Shown: positions 17,854 to 26,639, counted from the stretch's first letter. The stretch is DNA of 64,000 nucleotides from an uncultured Lachnospiraceae bacterium (GCA_910588655.1 CAJUPJ010000002.1:1-64000); one strand, 5' to 3'. The notes: generated by a model from the sequence alone, not told the origin. Numbers and translations are program-made.

Positions 17854-17886
17854 CTGTACATCCTGCCTGTAATGGGAATATATAGC

Positions 17887-18522
17887 TTATTGTATGTTCC
17901 TTATAGTTTTTTTAAGCCTGCCTTTTACAGGGATTAGCACCATTATGCCCAGAATACCATATAATACTGTATTTATAGTAATTATTTCTAATTCTTCTTT
18001 TGCACCAGTCCATAATAACATAACCAGGTAAAACAGGCTTAGAAAAATACTACTGGTAAATAATGTTTTTTCTGCTATATCTATTGCATAAACAGCATTT
18101 TCCAGTCTGGTTATATTATTTTCATTACGGAATAAATATACAAATGCACTGCCAAAATCCTTTAAACTATCCGGAATATGGAGGGAAACGGCAAGCAGGA
18201 ATACCATTGCCATAATTCCATACAGGTCAAAATACCATCCAATATGTATTCCGCCTGCTGCTAATGATAAGGATATAATAAATACTATAGTTGCTGCAAT
18301 CCATGTAATGCTTATAATAACATCTTTTATGCCTCTTTTCTTGTTTTCTTCACTATCTTTCATTAAATTCATAATATTTTCCTCCGCTTTACCAGGATAT
18401 TCTTCCTGTGTTAAATTTTCAACTGACAACAGTTCATTTACATTGATTTCAAGTATATTGCACAAAGGCATTATATTGGATATATCTGGAAGCCCGTTTC
18501 CACATTCCCACTTTGATATGTA
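17887..18522 (-). pseudogene. 5'-truncated XRE-type regulator with membrane domain
   Basis: Read on the minus strand, the frame starts directly after a TAA (523-525 relative to 18000) with YISKWECGNGLPDISNI, the end of a Cro/C1 helix-turn-helix (the usual VSKWE-G-PD pattern), then LCNILEINVNELLS. The first roughly 35 residues of the DNA-binding domain are missing. The rest is a membrane part with about four hydrophobic helices and a basic tail. A shorter protein could begin at Met 18471, but it would lack DNA binding. Upstream, 65 bases away, lies a solo end of the palindromic repeat family (18586-18601), so insertion or deletion there could have removed the N terminus. Confidence 0.75.
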
Positions 18523-18585
18523 TTATTTGTAAACCTGCTAAAAGCAGAGAGGGCTCTACATACCATAGAATATTTGTAATAATTA

Positions 18586-18606
18586 TTACAGTTATCTGGT
18601 GCTGGC
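18586..18606. repeat. Solo terminal fragment of the palindromic repeat
   Basis: TTACAGTTATCTGGTG followed by CTGGC is the terminal motif seen at the left ends of copies 5, 8 and 11. No matching partner arm is nearby. It sits between the truncated XRE gene and the Rpn gene. Confidence 0.55.
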
Positions 18607-18691
18607 ATATATATAATGCTAATCCTTGAATAAAATGCAGTTTTTTTATATAATAGGGGCAGGACATTACAAAACAGAAAGGAAAAGCATA

Positions 18692-19567
18692 ATGCAGGAA
18701 AAAGTTAAAGGCAATGTAAAGGACAGTATTTTCTGTAACCTGTTCAGGATTAAGAAATATCTGTTACAGCTGTACCAGGCACTCCACCCGGAAGATTCAG
18801 GTATGACAGAGGAAGGGCTTGAAAATGTCACAATAAATCATGTATTTACTAATGGAATATATAATGACCTGTGTTTTACAGCCGGGGGCAGGTTAATATT
18901 AATGCTGGAGGCACAGTCTACATGGAGTGTAAATGTCATTATAAGGATGTTTATATACCTGGCACAGACATACCATGAATATTTCAAAGGGAACTGTACA
19001 AACCTGTATGGCAGTAAAAAAGCTGTAATGCCAGAACCTGAACTGTATGTGGTTTATACAGGTGGCAGGAAAAAACGGCAGGAGTACATATCACTTTCAG
19101 AGGAATTTTTTGGCGGAAGGAATATTGGTATTGAATTAAAAGCAAAAGTAATTTATGGTGGCAATGGAAATAATGATATACTGGAACAGTATATAAAATT
19201 TACAAAAGTGTATAATGGGCAGGTAAAAGAACATGGCAGGACTAAGAAAGCAGTTATTGAAACAATCTGTATATGCAAAAATGAAAACCTGCTTAAGGAA
19301 TACCTTGAAAGCAGGGAAAAGGAGGTTGTTGGCATTATGATGGCATTATTTGACCAGGAAGAGGTATTTGATACTTATGTTAAAAGTGAGAGAAGGGAAG
19401 CAGCAAAAAAAGCAACAAAGGAAGCAGAAAAAAGGACAAGGAAAGAAACGGCTGTCCAGTTGTTAAAAGCAGGAAGATGTACAGTTGATGAAATAGGAGA
19501 AATTTTTCCACAATTAGATGATGATGATATTATAGAAATAGAACAGGAGTTTATGCAGCGGGTGTAA
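18692..19567 (+). CDS. Rpn-family PD-(D/E)XK nuclease / recombination-promoting protein
   Basis: The 291-residue protein follows the Rpn (formerly transposase_31/PDDEXK-family transposase) pattern abundant in Lachnospiraceae: KDSIFCNLFRIKKYLLQLYQ, NDLCFTAGGRLILMLEAQST with the D...ExQ core, then a domain with LYVVYTGG and LEQYIKFTKVYN. The C-terminal region is a Lys/Glu/Arg-rich coiled coil followed by a helix pair (LLKAGRCTVDEIGEIF). Known Rpn proteins are DNA nucleases that promote recombination and have been linked to phage defence. ATG 18692 follows GAAAGG (18677-18682). The gene sits between a truncated regulator and an insertion-sequence remnant, a typical unstable neighbourhood. Confidence 0.85.
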   Translation: MQEKVKGNVKDSIFCNLFRIKKYLLQLYQALHPEDSGMTEEGLENVTINHVFTNGIYNDLCFTAGGRLILMLEAQSTWSVNVIIRMFIYLAQTYHEYFKGNCTNLYGSKKAVMPEPELYVVYTGGRKKRQEYISLSEEFFGGRNIGIELKAKVIYGGNGNNDILEQYIKFTKVYNGQVKEHGRTKKAVIETICICKNENLLKEYLESREKEVVGIMMALFDQEEVFDTYVKSERREAAKKATKEAEKRTRKETAVQLLKAGRCTVDEIGEIFPQLDDDDIIEIEQEFMQRV

Positions 19568-19660
19568 AGATATATATGACAGATAACAACAGGCTTAGTG
19601 CATGGATAATAACCAGCCAGGTTATTATCCATGTGTTTTTATATGTATAAAGATTGCAGC

Positions 19661-20090
19661 CGCACAGGCAGGACAAACGCATGAATGAACAAATTGTAAA
19701 TACTTCCAGTTTTTGTTAGAATAAAACAATAACTGGGGGATGGTTTCACCAGAAGCACTGCAGCAGCTGTATGTAAAATGGCTGTGCCAGCGCAAAGACT
19801 GGAAAGGCATGAAAAGCATAATAATGGAACGCAAAGTACTGGAAAAAGAAGACATAAACCTTGCCAGCAGGGCAGTGTGGGCACTGGAGTGTTGAAAGCA
19901 TGCACTGGCATTTTGATGTCACATTCCGTGAAGATTATAATACAACAGCAGATAAAACAGCCGCCCAGAACCACAATATAATACGGAAATGGTGTTTAAA
20001 TATATTAAAACTGGCAGAATTGTCCCTTAGTATTAAAAAGCTTTCATTAAAAAAGAAGCTATTCATGCGTTTGTCCTGCCACACAGGTGG
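19661..20090. mobile_element. ISAs1-type insertion sequence remnant with inverted ends
   Basis: CAGGACAAACGCATGAAT (19669-19686) is repeated inverted as ATTCATGCGTTTGTCCTG (20061-20078), an exact 18-base match. On the outer side each arm continues with a further partial match (CCGCACAGG on the left, CCACACAGGTGG on the right). Between them lies a broken transposase. At about 400 bases the element is far shorter than a complete ISAs1 copy (about 1.2 kb), so it is an internal-deletion derivative. Confidence 0.75.
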
Positions 20091-20098
20091 AAAAAGTT
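19740..20098 (+). pseudogene. ISAs1-family transposase, C-terminal fragment, frameshifted
   Basis: Two frames carry family motifs. Frame one (19740-19895) reads KDWKGMKSIIMERK then ends at TGA; the family has a Trp-Lys-Gly-Leu-Lys-Ser block here. The next block, in a different frame from about 19879, reads GHWSVESMHWHFDVTFRED, followed by NHNIIRKWCLNILK, matching the conserved ISAs1 sequence (HWxIENxLHWxLDVxFxED...NLxxLRRxxLNLL) with the catalytic Asp and Glu. The N-terminal DDE region is lost and there is a frameshift, so no active transposase is made. Confidence 0.85.
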
Positions 20099-20124
20099 GA
20101 AAAACCTGCAATATCTGGTATAAT
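20097..20124 (+). promoter_or_regulatory. Promoter of the DUF1858-pncB unit
   Basis: TTGAAA (20097-20102), 16 bases, then TATAAT (20119-20124), a strong sigma-A match whose -35 lies just outside the right end of the insertion-sequence remnant. Confidence 0.7.
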
Positions 20125-20185
20125 ATCTATTTAAGAAACCAGAATAAGTAGTATTATAATATCAAACTGGTATATGGAGGCGGGC

Positions 20186-20386
20186 ATGGTTATTTCAAAA
20201 TATACACTAATTGGTGCTATTTTACAGTACCATCCGGAAACTATTAGTGCATTTAATGAGATGGGGCTTGGATGTGTCAGATGCCCTTCATCAGCAAGGG
20301 AAACTTTAGAGCAGGCATGTAATGTCCATGGGATGGATTTAGATAGTGTAATTGAGAAGTTAAATTCAGCTATAGTTAATTCCTGA
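20186..20386 (+). CDS. DUF1858 domain protein
   Basis: The 66-residue protein fits the DUF1858 domain: ISKYTLIGAILQYHPETIS, then GLGCVRCPSSARETLEQAC, with a CxxC pair and a third Cys 14 residues later. In known structures this helical domain places the conserved cysteines close together, and it is often fused to or neighbours redox and hybrid-cluster proteins; a redox or metal role is inferred. ATG 20186 follows TGGAGG (20175-20180). It lies just ahead of pncB and is probably co-transcribed with it. Confidence 0.85.
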   Translation: MVISKYTLIGAILQYHPETISAFNEMGLGCVRCPSSARETLEQACNVHGMDLDSVIEKLNSAIVNS

Positions 20387-20397
20387 AAAAACAATAA

Positions 20398-20452
20398 GGA
20401 TATGCATTAAACGCAGGATATGGCATTAAACATAGGATGTGCATTAAATGTA
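20398..20452 (+). repeat. Three short direct repeats upstream of pncB
   Basis: Units GGATATGCATTAAACGCA (20398-20415), GGATATGGCATTAAACATA (20416-20434) and GGATGTGCATTAAATGTA (20435-20452) stand in tandem between DUF1858 and the pncB ribosome site. They could be binding sites for a regulator or chance duplication. Confidence 0.6.
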
Positions 20453-20468
20453 TAAGGGAGAATATTGG

Positions 20469-21920
20469 ATGAATACGCAGAATGAAGCAAGAAATTTAAG
20501 CATGGTAATGGATTTATATGAACTTACAATGGGCAATGGTTATTTTACAGGTGATGATACCAGCACAAAGGTTGTGTTTGATGTATTTTACCGCAACAAC
20601 CCGGATAAAGGGGGATTTTCTATATTTGCGGGGCTTGGACAGATTATAGAATATATTGAGAACCTTCATTTTGATGACAAGGACATTGCTTATTTAAAAG
20701 ACATTGGCATATTTGATGAGAGGTTTTTAGAATATCTTAAAAGCTTTGAATTCAGGGGAGATATTTATGCACTTGAAGAGGGGACGGTTATGTACCCGGA
20801 TGAGCCTGTTATTACTGTTATTGCACCACTTGTTGATGCACAGCTTATAGAAACAGCAATACTTCTTGAAGTAAACCACCAGTCGCTTATTGCTACCAAG
20901 ACAAGGAGGATATGCCATGCTGCGGCAGGCAGGCTTGTTTCTGACTTCGGGGCGCGCAGGGCACATAATATGGATGCTGCTGTATATGGTGCAAGGGCAG
21001 CATTTATCGGAGGTGCATCCTCTACAGCAACTGTACTTGCAGGGCAGATGTTTGGAATACCGGTAAGCGGCACTATGGCACATAGCTGGGTTATGTTTTA
21101 CCAGGATGAATTTACAGCATTTAAAAAATATGCAGAAACATATCCTGATATGACAGTGCTGCTTGTTGACACATATGATGTATTAAGGAGCGGCATACCC
21201 AATGCAATAAGGACAGCTAAAGAAGTGCTGGAGCCAATGGGAAAGCGGCTTAAAGGCATAAGGCTTGACAGCGGCGACCTTGCATACCTTTCTAAGAAGG
21301 CAAGGAAAATGCTTGATGATGCAGGGCTTTCTGACTGTATAATAGTTGCGTCTAACAGCCTTGATGAATTTACAATACAGTCACTTATAACACAGGGGGC
21401 GCGTATAGACAGTTTTGGGGTTGGTGAAAGGCTGATAACATCCAAGTCAGAACCTGTATTTGGTGCAGTTTATAAAATTTCTGCTGTAGAGAATAATGGT
21501 GTATTTGAACCAAGGATAAAGGTTTCTGAGAATGTAGAGAAAATTACTAACCCAGGGCTTAAAAAGCTTTACAGGGTTTATGATGAAAATAACAAGGCTA
21601 TTGCAGATATTATTGCAAAATATGATGAAGAACTTGAGGACTTAAGTGAGGTTAGTTATATTGACCCTTTAAAGCCGTGGAAGAGAAGAAGCTTTAAGGG
21701 CTGCCGTTTTGTAAACTTACAGAAACAGGTATTTAAAGATGGCAGGTTTACAGGTACTAAAAAGAGTGTACAGGAAATTGCAGGCTATGTAAAGAAACAG
21801 CTTGATAATGAAATATGGATAGAGGAACAGCGTTTTGAATACCCTCACAGGCATTACCTGGATATGACACCTGCTTATTATGAAATGAAACGGGAGCTTT
21901 TAGCTTCTGTTAAAGAATAG
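20469..21920 (+). CDS. pncB: Nicotinate phosphoribosyltransferase
   Basis: The 483-residue protein has the NAPRTase signatures: MDLYELTMGNGYF near the start, GARRAHNMDAAVYGARAAFI, then GTMAHSWVM, which holds the active-site His, and the PRPP/Mg region IRLDSGDLAYLSKKARKML. It joins nicotinate to PRPP using ATP, the entry step of NAD salvage in the cytoplasm. Length and domain order match the bacterial long form (closer to the archaeal/Firmicutes class than to E. coli PncB). ATG 20469 follows GGGAG (20455-20459); an in-frame ATG at 20448 lacks a site. Regulation could involve the tandem repeats just upstream. Confidence 0.95.
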   Translation: MNTQNEARNLSMVMDLYELTMGNGYFTGDDTSTKVVFDVFYRNNPDKGGFSIFAGLGQIIEYIENLHFDDKDIAYLKDIGIFDERFLEYLKSFEFRGDIYALEEGTVMYPDEPVITVIAPLVDAQLIETAILLEVNHQSLIATKTRRICHAAAGRLVSDFGARRAHNMDAAVYGARAAFIGGASSTATVLAGQMFGIPVSGTMAHSWVMFYQDEFTAFKKYAETYPDMTVLLVDTYDVLRSGIPNAIRTAKEVLEPMGKRLKGIRLDSGDLAYLSKKARKMLDDAGLSDCIIVASNSLDEFTIQSLITQGARIDSFGVGERLITSKSEPVFGAVYKISAVENNGVFEPRIKVSENVEKITNPGLKKLYRVYDENNKAIADIIAKYDEELEDLSEVSYIDPLKPWKRRSFKGCRFVNLQKQVFKDGRFTGTKKSVQEIAGYVKKQLDNEIWIEEQRFEYPHRHYLDMTPAYYEMKRELLASVKE

Positions 21921-21948
21921 TTTTTATACTATATATGGAGGAAACTGG

Positions 21949-23604
21949 ATGAAGAAAAAAATATATGCGCTTCTGTTACTGCTGTTTGTTATATTTACTG
22001 GGGGATATTATTATGTACATTATCCTGCAATAAATATACACAAACCATCTTTCTGGGCAGGAATGGTGGTAATATGCCTTGTACTTGGGGCTATATGCGG
22101 GATTAACAGCATAAGGTATAAATTTGACAAGAATAAGAAGGTTAAGAATTTTAATACCCTGCCTTTTATCAGTAAAACATTTGGGGTGCTTGCTGTCATT
22201 CTTTTTCTGGTGGCATTTGTTGGGAATATTATTGGTTCACCGCTTTTAAGGGCAAAGAAGTACGCTTCACTGCTGGAAGTGGAGAATAAGGACTTTGCAT
22301 CTGACCTTGAGGAAACAGAGCGTATAACAGACCTTGCGCTTATGGATACAGAAAGTGCAAGGATATTTGGCAACAGGAAAATAGGTTCGCTTTCAGAGGT
22401 GGTAAGCCAGTATGAGGTTGAAAGCAATTATACACAGATAAGTATACAGAAAGCACCATATAAAGTTTCTGCACTTAAATATGCAAGCTTCTTTAAATGG
22501 TGGAATAACAGGGACAAGGGTGTCCCAGGTTATGTAAAGGTAAACCCTGTTAATTCAGATGCAGAGTATGTGGAACTTCCACAGGGCATGAAATATGTGC
22601 CATCAGCATATCTTAACTATAACCTTATGCGCCATGTACAGCTTGAATATCCAACAAAGATTATATCAGGTTATAATTTTGAAATTGATGATGAGGGAAA
22701 TCCTTTTTATGTATGCCCTACGGTTTCAGCACGTGTCGGGCTTTTCGGCGGAATGGATGTAAACGGGGTTATATTGTGCAATCCTGTGGATGGTGCATGC
22801 AGTTATTATAAGATTAATAATATACCATCATGGATTGACAATGCTTATGACGGGCATCTTTTATGTGATAAATATAACTGGTTTGGAACATTGTCGGGAG
22901 GCTTTATTAACAGTATTTTCGGGCAGAAGGACTGTAAACAGGTTACAGACGATTTCGGGTATAAAATTATTGGTGATGATGTCTGGATTTATACAGGTGT
23001 CACTTCTGTAAATGGCGACCAGTCCAATATAGGGTTTGTAATGATGAACCAGCGTACATCAGAAGCAAAATATTATAAAGTGTCAGGTGCGGAAGAACAT
23101 TCTGCAATGGCTGCTGCTGAAGGTGAAGTGCAGGAGAAAGGGTACGATGCTGCTTTTCCGAGCCTTATAAATGTTGGCGGCGTGCCAACTTATATTATGG
23201 TGCTTAAGGATGATGGCGGGCTTGTTAAGATGTATGCAATGGTAAATGTTGAGCAGTATAATATAGTGGCAACAGCTTCTACACAAGGTGAGGTATTTGC
23301 AAATTATAAAAAACTCCTTAAAACAGAAGGTGGCAGCATTGTGCCAGATAATGGGACTGCTAACAGTACAGCTATAATAAAAGTGGCTGGCATACAGTTT
23401 ATTAATACAGAAGATGGTACTGTTGTATATATTAAAGATGAAAACCATAATGTTTATAAGCAGAAATTTGCGGATAACGAACAGCTTATAAAGATTACAG
23501 AAGGTGATACTATAAAAGTCACCTATGAACCGTCAGAAGACGGCATAAACTATCTTTCTTCTTATGAATTTTCAGATATAACCGTTGAAACAATTATAGA
23601 TTAA
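21949..23604 (+). CDS. Membrane protein with large extracytoplasmic domain, unknown function
   Basis: The 551-residue protein has three hydrophobic helices in the first 100 residues (about 5-22, 35-53 and 75-95), then a long soluble part, placed outside the cell by the topology. That part has Gly-rich turns, repeated aromatic pairs (FFKWWNN, YNWFGTLSGGF) and ends with a small beta-rich module (IKVAGIQFINTEDGTVVYI ... EGDTIKVTYE) resembling an OB-like or Ig-like fold. I do not recognise the family. The gene begins 28 bases after pncB behind TGGAGG and may share its transcript. Confidence 0.75.
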   Translation: MKKKIYALLLLLFVIFTGGYYYVHYPAINIHKPSFWAGMVVICLVLGAICGINSIRYKFDKNKKVKNFNTLPFISKTFGVLAVILFLVAFVGNIIGSPLLRAKKYASLLEVENKDFASDLEETERITDLALMDTESARIFGNRKIGSLSEVVSQYEVESNYTQISIQKAPYKVSALKYASFFKWWNNRDKGVPGYVKVNPVNSDAEYVELPQGMKYVPSAYLNYNLMRHVQLEYPTKIISGYNFEIDDEGNPFYVCPTVSARVGLFGGMDVNGVILCNPVDGACSYYKINNIPSWIDNAYDGHLLCDKYNWFGTLSGGFINSIFGQKDCKQVTDDFGYKIIGDDVWIYTGVTSVNGDQSNIGFVMMNQRTSEAKYYKVSGAEEHSAMAAAEGEVQEKGYDAAFPSLINVGGVPTYIMVLKDDGGLVKMYAMVNVEQYNIVATASTQGEVFANYKKLLKTEGGSIVPDNGTANSTAIIKVAGIQFINTEDGTVVYIKDENHNVYKQKFADNEQLIKITEGDTIKVTYEPSEDGINYLSSYEFSDITVETIID

Positions 23605-23741
23605 AACTTAAAGGATTTGTAAGAATTTTATAGATATTTTATAATTGTTCATAAATTACTACATTGAATTTTCTGCAAAATGAATTAAAATTATTTATTA
23701 TAAAATAATAAGGGAATTATTTGTAGAAACGAGGGGTTTTT

Positions 23742-24149
23742 ATGAGGGAAAGATTAGCAAGGTTTATGCAGGGCAGGTACGGGGTGGACCAGTTTACTAA
23801 TTTTCTGGTTTTTAGTGCCCTGGTAATGGTGGTTATGGAAATGTTTATTAAAAATAATTTTATACATTTCCTGTTTAACACTTTGTCAGTTGCAGCAATT
23901 GTTTATGCTTATTTCCGTATGTTATCAAGAAACCACAGCAAAAGATATTCGGAAAATGAAAGGTATATGAAATTCCATAATGGCATAAAGTTCTTTTTTG
24001 CACGCCAGAGAAGCCATATGCAGCAGCGTAAGACACACCATATTTATAAGTGCCCGCAGTGCAGGCAGGGCATAAGAGTACCAAAAGGAAAAGGGCGTAT
24101 TGCAATTACCTGCCCTAAGTGCCATACAGAGTTTATAAAAAGGAGCTGA
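23742..24149 (+). CDS. Small membrane protein with C-terminal zinc ribbon
   Basis: 135 residues: two membrane helices (about 20-37 and 40-58), a basic stretch rich in Arg, Lys and His (about 60-95), and a zinc-ribbon end YKCPQCRQGIRVPKGKGRI then TCPKCHTEF (two CPxC knuckles). Cytoplasmic placement of the ribbon follows from positive charges after the second helix. It is followed within 6 bases by the DUF5685 gene and then a DnaJ-domain gene, a three-gene unit of unknown purpose. ATG 23742 is preceded by GAGG. Confidence 0.8.
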   Translation: MRERLARFMQGRYGVDQFTNFLVFSALVMVVMEMFIKNNFIHFLFNTLSVAAIVYAYFRMLSRNHSKRYSENERYMKFHNGIKFFFARQRSHMQQRKTHHIYKCPQCRQGIRVPKGKGRIAITCPKCHTEFIKRS

Positions 24150-24155
24150 GGCAGT

Positions 24156-25007
24156 TTGTTTGGTTATGTGCTTCCCTGCCAGGATGAACTGAAAGTGCGT
24201 GAATTAAGGGAATACAGGTCATATTACTGTGGCCTGTGCAGATGCCTTAAAGAGAGTTACGGGTTTATGGGGCAGCTTTCTTTAAATTATGACATGGCTT
24301 TTCTTGGGATGCTTTTAACAGCATTATATGAGCCAGATGTTTTAGTGCAGGATATAAGATGCATAGCACACCCTGCACATAAACAGCTGGTTAAACAGTC
24401 AGTTTATTTAAAATATGCAGCAGATATGAATATCCTTTTATCGTATTTTAAATGTGAGGATGACTGGCACGATGAGCATAAGGTTTTAAAAGCACTATAT
24501 GGAAGGATGCTTTTATTTAAGGCAAGGAAGATTAGCATGAAATATCCGGAAAAGGCTGGAATAATTAAATCTGGTCTTATAAAGCTGTCTGATGCAGAAA
24601 AAAGCAACTGTGCAGATATTGATTATGTTGCAGGCTGTTTTGGTGAGATATGTGCTGCTGTATTTGTATATTGTAGTGATGAATGGGCGGAAGACTTAAG
24701 AAGGATGGGATATTTTCTTGGCAAATTTATCTATCTTATGGATGCGTATGAGGATTTGGAAGAGGACAGGAAAAAACATTGTTACAACCCGTTTCTTGCA
24801 GCAGACAGCGGGAATATTACGCAGGAAAGGGTGTACCAGATATTGCTTATGATGATGTCAGAAACAGGCAGGGCTTTTGAACGGCTGCCAGTTGTACAGA
24901 ATGTGGAAATCTTAAGGAACATTATTTATTCAGGTGTGTGGTGCCGTTATGAATGTGTAAAGAATAAAAAAGCCATTCATGGCAAGATTGGAGAAAAATA
25001 TGAGTGA
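24156..25007 (+). CDS. DUF5685 family protein
   Basis: 283 residues beginning FGYVLPCQDELKVRELREYR followed by YYCGLCRCLKESYG and LNYDMAFLGMLL, the pattern of DUF5685. The CxxC-type cluster (CGLC, CRC) and helical content suggest metal binding, and the central DAYEDLEEDRKKHCYNP resembles an Asp-rich helical motif of terpenoid-synthase-like bundles. No activity is known. The start is a TTG at 24156 with AGGAG and GAGG upstream. It overlaps the next gene by 8 bases (ATGAGTGA), showing coupling with the DnaJ-domain protein. Confidence 0.8.
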   Translation: MFGYVLPCQDELKVRELREYRSYYCGLCRCLKESYGFMGQLSLNYDMAFLGMLLTALYEPDVLVQDIRCIAHPAHKQLVKQSVYLKYAADMNILLSYFKCEDDWHDEHKVLKALYGRMLLFKARKISMKYPEKAGIIKSGLIKLSDAEKSNCADIDYVAGCFGEICAAVFVYCSDEWAEDLRRMGYFLGKFIYLMDAYEDLEEDRKKHCYNPFLAADSGNITQERVYQILLMMMSETGRAFERLPVVQNVEILRNIIYSGVWCRYECVKNKKAIHGKIGEKYE

Positions 25008-25674
25008 CCCATACCAGGTTCTTGGAATAAGCAGGTCTGCTTCTTCTGATGAGATAAAGAAAGCATACAGGAATTTAAGCAGGAAATACCATCCTGATGC
25101 TAATATAAATAATCCTAACAAAGCCCAGGCTGAAGAGCGGTTTAAGGAGATACAGCAGGCTTATAAACAGATAATGGATGAAAAAGAAAATGGCTATTAT
25201 AACAATGAATGGTCTGGTTTTGGCACAGGCAGTTATTATTCAGGACAAGGCATGGGAGGGCAAAATTCTTCCAGCCAGGATGTAAATTCCATGCATTTAA
25301 GGGCGGCGGCTAATTATATAAACAGCAGCTATTACAGGGAAGCGCTTAATGTACTTGCCCAGATGCAGGAAAAGAACGGACAGTGGTATTACCTCAGTGC
25401 TATAGCCAATGCAGGGCTTGGTAATAATATACTTGCCATTGAGTATGCAAAACAGGCAGCAGCACTTGAGCCGCAGAACCAGCAGTTTGCACAGCTTGTA
25501 TACCAGCTTGAGTCAGGCGGTATGTGGTACCAGAGCATGCAGAGCCCGTATGGTACGCCGGCAGGTTCAGGAAGCGCCACATGTGCAAGGCTTTGTATGG
25601 TATACATGGTCTGCAATGTATGTATGGGAGGCAGTATGTGCTGCAATATGGGATATTATTATCCGCCATACTAA
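25000..25674 (+). CDS. J-domain protein with repeat region and Cys-rich tail
   Basis: The 224-residue protein begins with a J domain (about residues 3-65) with the HPD triad in SRKYHPDAN, so it should stimulate a DnaK-type ATPase. A Gly/Ser/Gln linker follows, then a two-helix repeat region like TPR (YYREALNVLAQMQ, LGNNILAIEYAKQAAALEPQN). The last 30 residues are unusually rich in Cys and Met (CARLCMVYMVCNVCMGGSMC), perhaps a metal or membrane-contact tail. It lacks the DnaJ zinc-finger and C-terminal domains, so it is a class III J protein. ATG 25000 (GGAG upstream) overlaps the previous gene. Confidence 0.88.
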   Translation: MSDPYQVLGISRSASSDEIKKAYRNLSRKYHPDANINNPNKAQAEERFKEIQQAYKQIMDEKENGYYNNEWSGFGTGSYYSGQGMGGQNSSSQDVNSMHLRAAANYINSSYYREALNVLAQMQEKNGQWYYLSAIANAGLGNNILAIEYAKQAAALEPQNQQFAQLVYQLESGGMWYQSMQSPYGTPAGSGSATCARLCMVYMVCNVCMGGSMCCNMGYYYPPY

Positions 25675-25755
25675 TAAGCTGGCAAGGCTTTTATATCCTG
25701 TTTAAAGAATAACTGGCTTTGCCAGAATATGATTAAAGAGAGGCATAATTGGAAA

Positions 25756-25986
25756 ATGCGTGAAATTACATTTAAAATGGAGCGTCCAGGGCTTGTAAAA
25801 CCAGGGGACAAAGTACATGTAAGTGAGAAAAAGACAGCCCTTAATTACAGTTATATTATAGACCCTGCAGTAGCCATGTCTGGCTGTTACAAAGTTAATG
25901 AAAGGATTAAGTCAGATGAGGGTATTGTAAAAAACGTTGAGCACAACGAAAGAGGGTACTATGTAATTGTAGAATTTGAGGAATAG
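25756..25986 (+). CDS. Small conserved-looking protein, unknown
   Basis: About 76 residues: MREITFKMERPGLVKPGDKV, then a beta-rich sequence with one Cys and an acidic C-terminal end (GYYVIVEFEE). The alternating pattern suggests a small beta barrel. ATG 25756 lies 13 bases after GAGAGG; an in-frame ATG at 25729 has no ribosome site. It sits between the J-domain gene and the ThyX-like gene. No family recognised. Confidence 0.6.
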   Translation: MREITFKMERPGLVKPGDKVHVSEKKTALNYSYIIDPAVAMSGCYKVNERIKSDEGIVKNVEHNERGYYVIVEFEE

Positions 25987-26009
25987 TTAATCTGATATGG
26001 GGGATTATT

Positions 26010-26639
26010 ATGATAAAACTGGAAAGAACATCTGTAATGAATTTTGAGAATGCAATGCGTGGCGCAAGAAACCCGCTTAACAGCTGGGACAGGTACGACA
26101 GTTATACAGATGCAGAAGGGAATTTTGTATTTGGTGCTAATGATTTAGCACTTGCCAGAAAGCTGTGCCATGCAGGAAGCGACCACCGCAAATTTATAAG
26201 GCAGGTTTTTATTTCAGTAGATATTACAGCGCCAATTTACTGGTGGAAAGAGTATGATACATATAAGGTTGGCACTGTAGCAAATTCAACAAGTACAATG
26301 CACAAAATACACAGCAAGCCATTTGAAATATCTGATTTCAGTACAGACCATTTAGTGCCGTCTGCACTTTTACATATGGAAAATATGGTTCTGGCACTTG
26401 AAAATATAAGAAAAGAATATATTGATACAAATGATAAATCCTTATGGTACAGTATAATACAGCTTCTGCCAGAAAGCTATAACCAGATGCGTACATGTAC
26501 ATTTTCTTATGAAAATGCAGCATCAATGTATAATGCAAGAAAGAACCATAAACTTGAGGAATGGCATACATTTTGTGGCTGGGTATGTTCACTTCCGTAT
26601 TTTAAGGAATTGTTTATTGATAATAATAGTGAAATGTGA
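26010..26639 (+). CDS. ThyX-like (FAD-dependent thymidylate synthase family) protein
   Basis: The 209-residue protein resembles a divergent ThyX group found in Clostridia and their phages: IKLERTSVMNFENAMRGARN, DHRKFIRQVFISVDITAPIYWWKEYDTYK then VGTVANSTSTMHKI. The central RQ...WW...S...STMHK stretch occupies the place of the ThyX signature RHRxxSxNExSxRY but lacks its double arginine, so classical activity (flavin-mediated dUMP methylation) is doubtful. The final third has PESYNQMRTCTFSYENAASM, matching the ThyX C-terminal motif in which an Arg contacts dUMP. A role outside thymidylate synthesis is possible. ATG 26010 follows GGGGG. Confidence 0.6.
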   Translation: MIKLERTSVMNFENAMRGARNPLNSWDRYDSYTDAEGNFVFGANDLALARKLCHAGSDHRKFIRQVFISVDITAPIYWWKEYDTYKVGTVANSTSTMHKIHSKPFEISDFSTDHLVPSALLHMENMVLALENIRKEYIDTNDKSLWYSIIQLLPESYNQMRTCTFSYENAASMYNARKNHKLEEWHTFCGWVCSLPYFKELFIDNNSEM

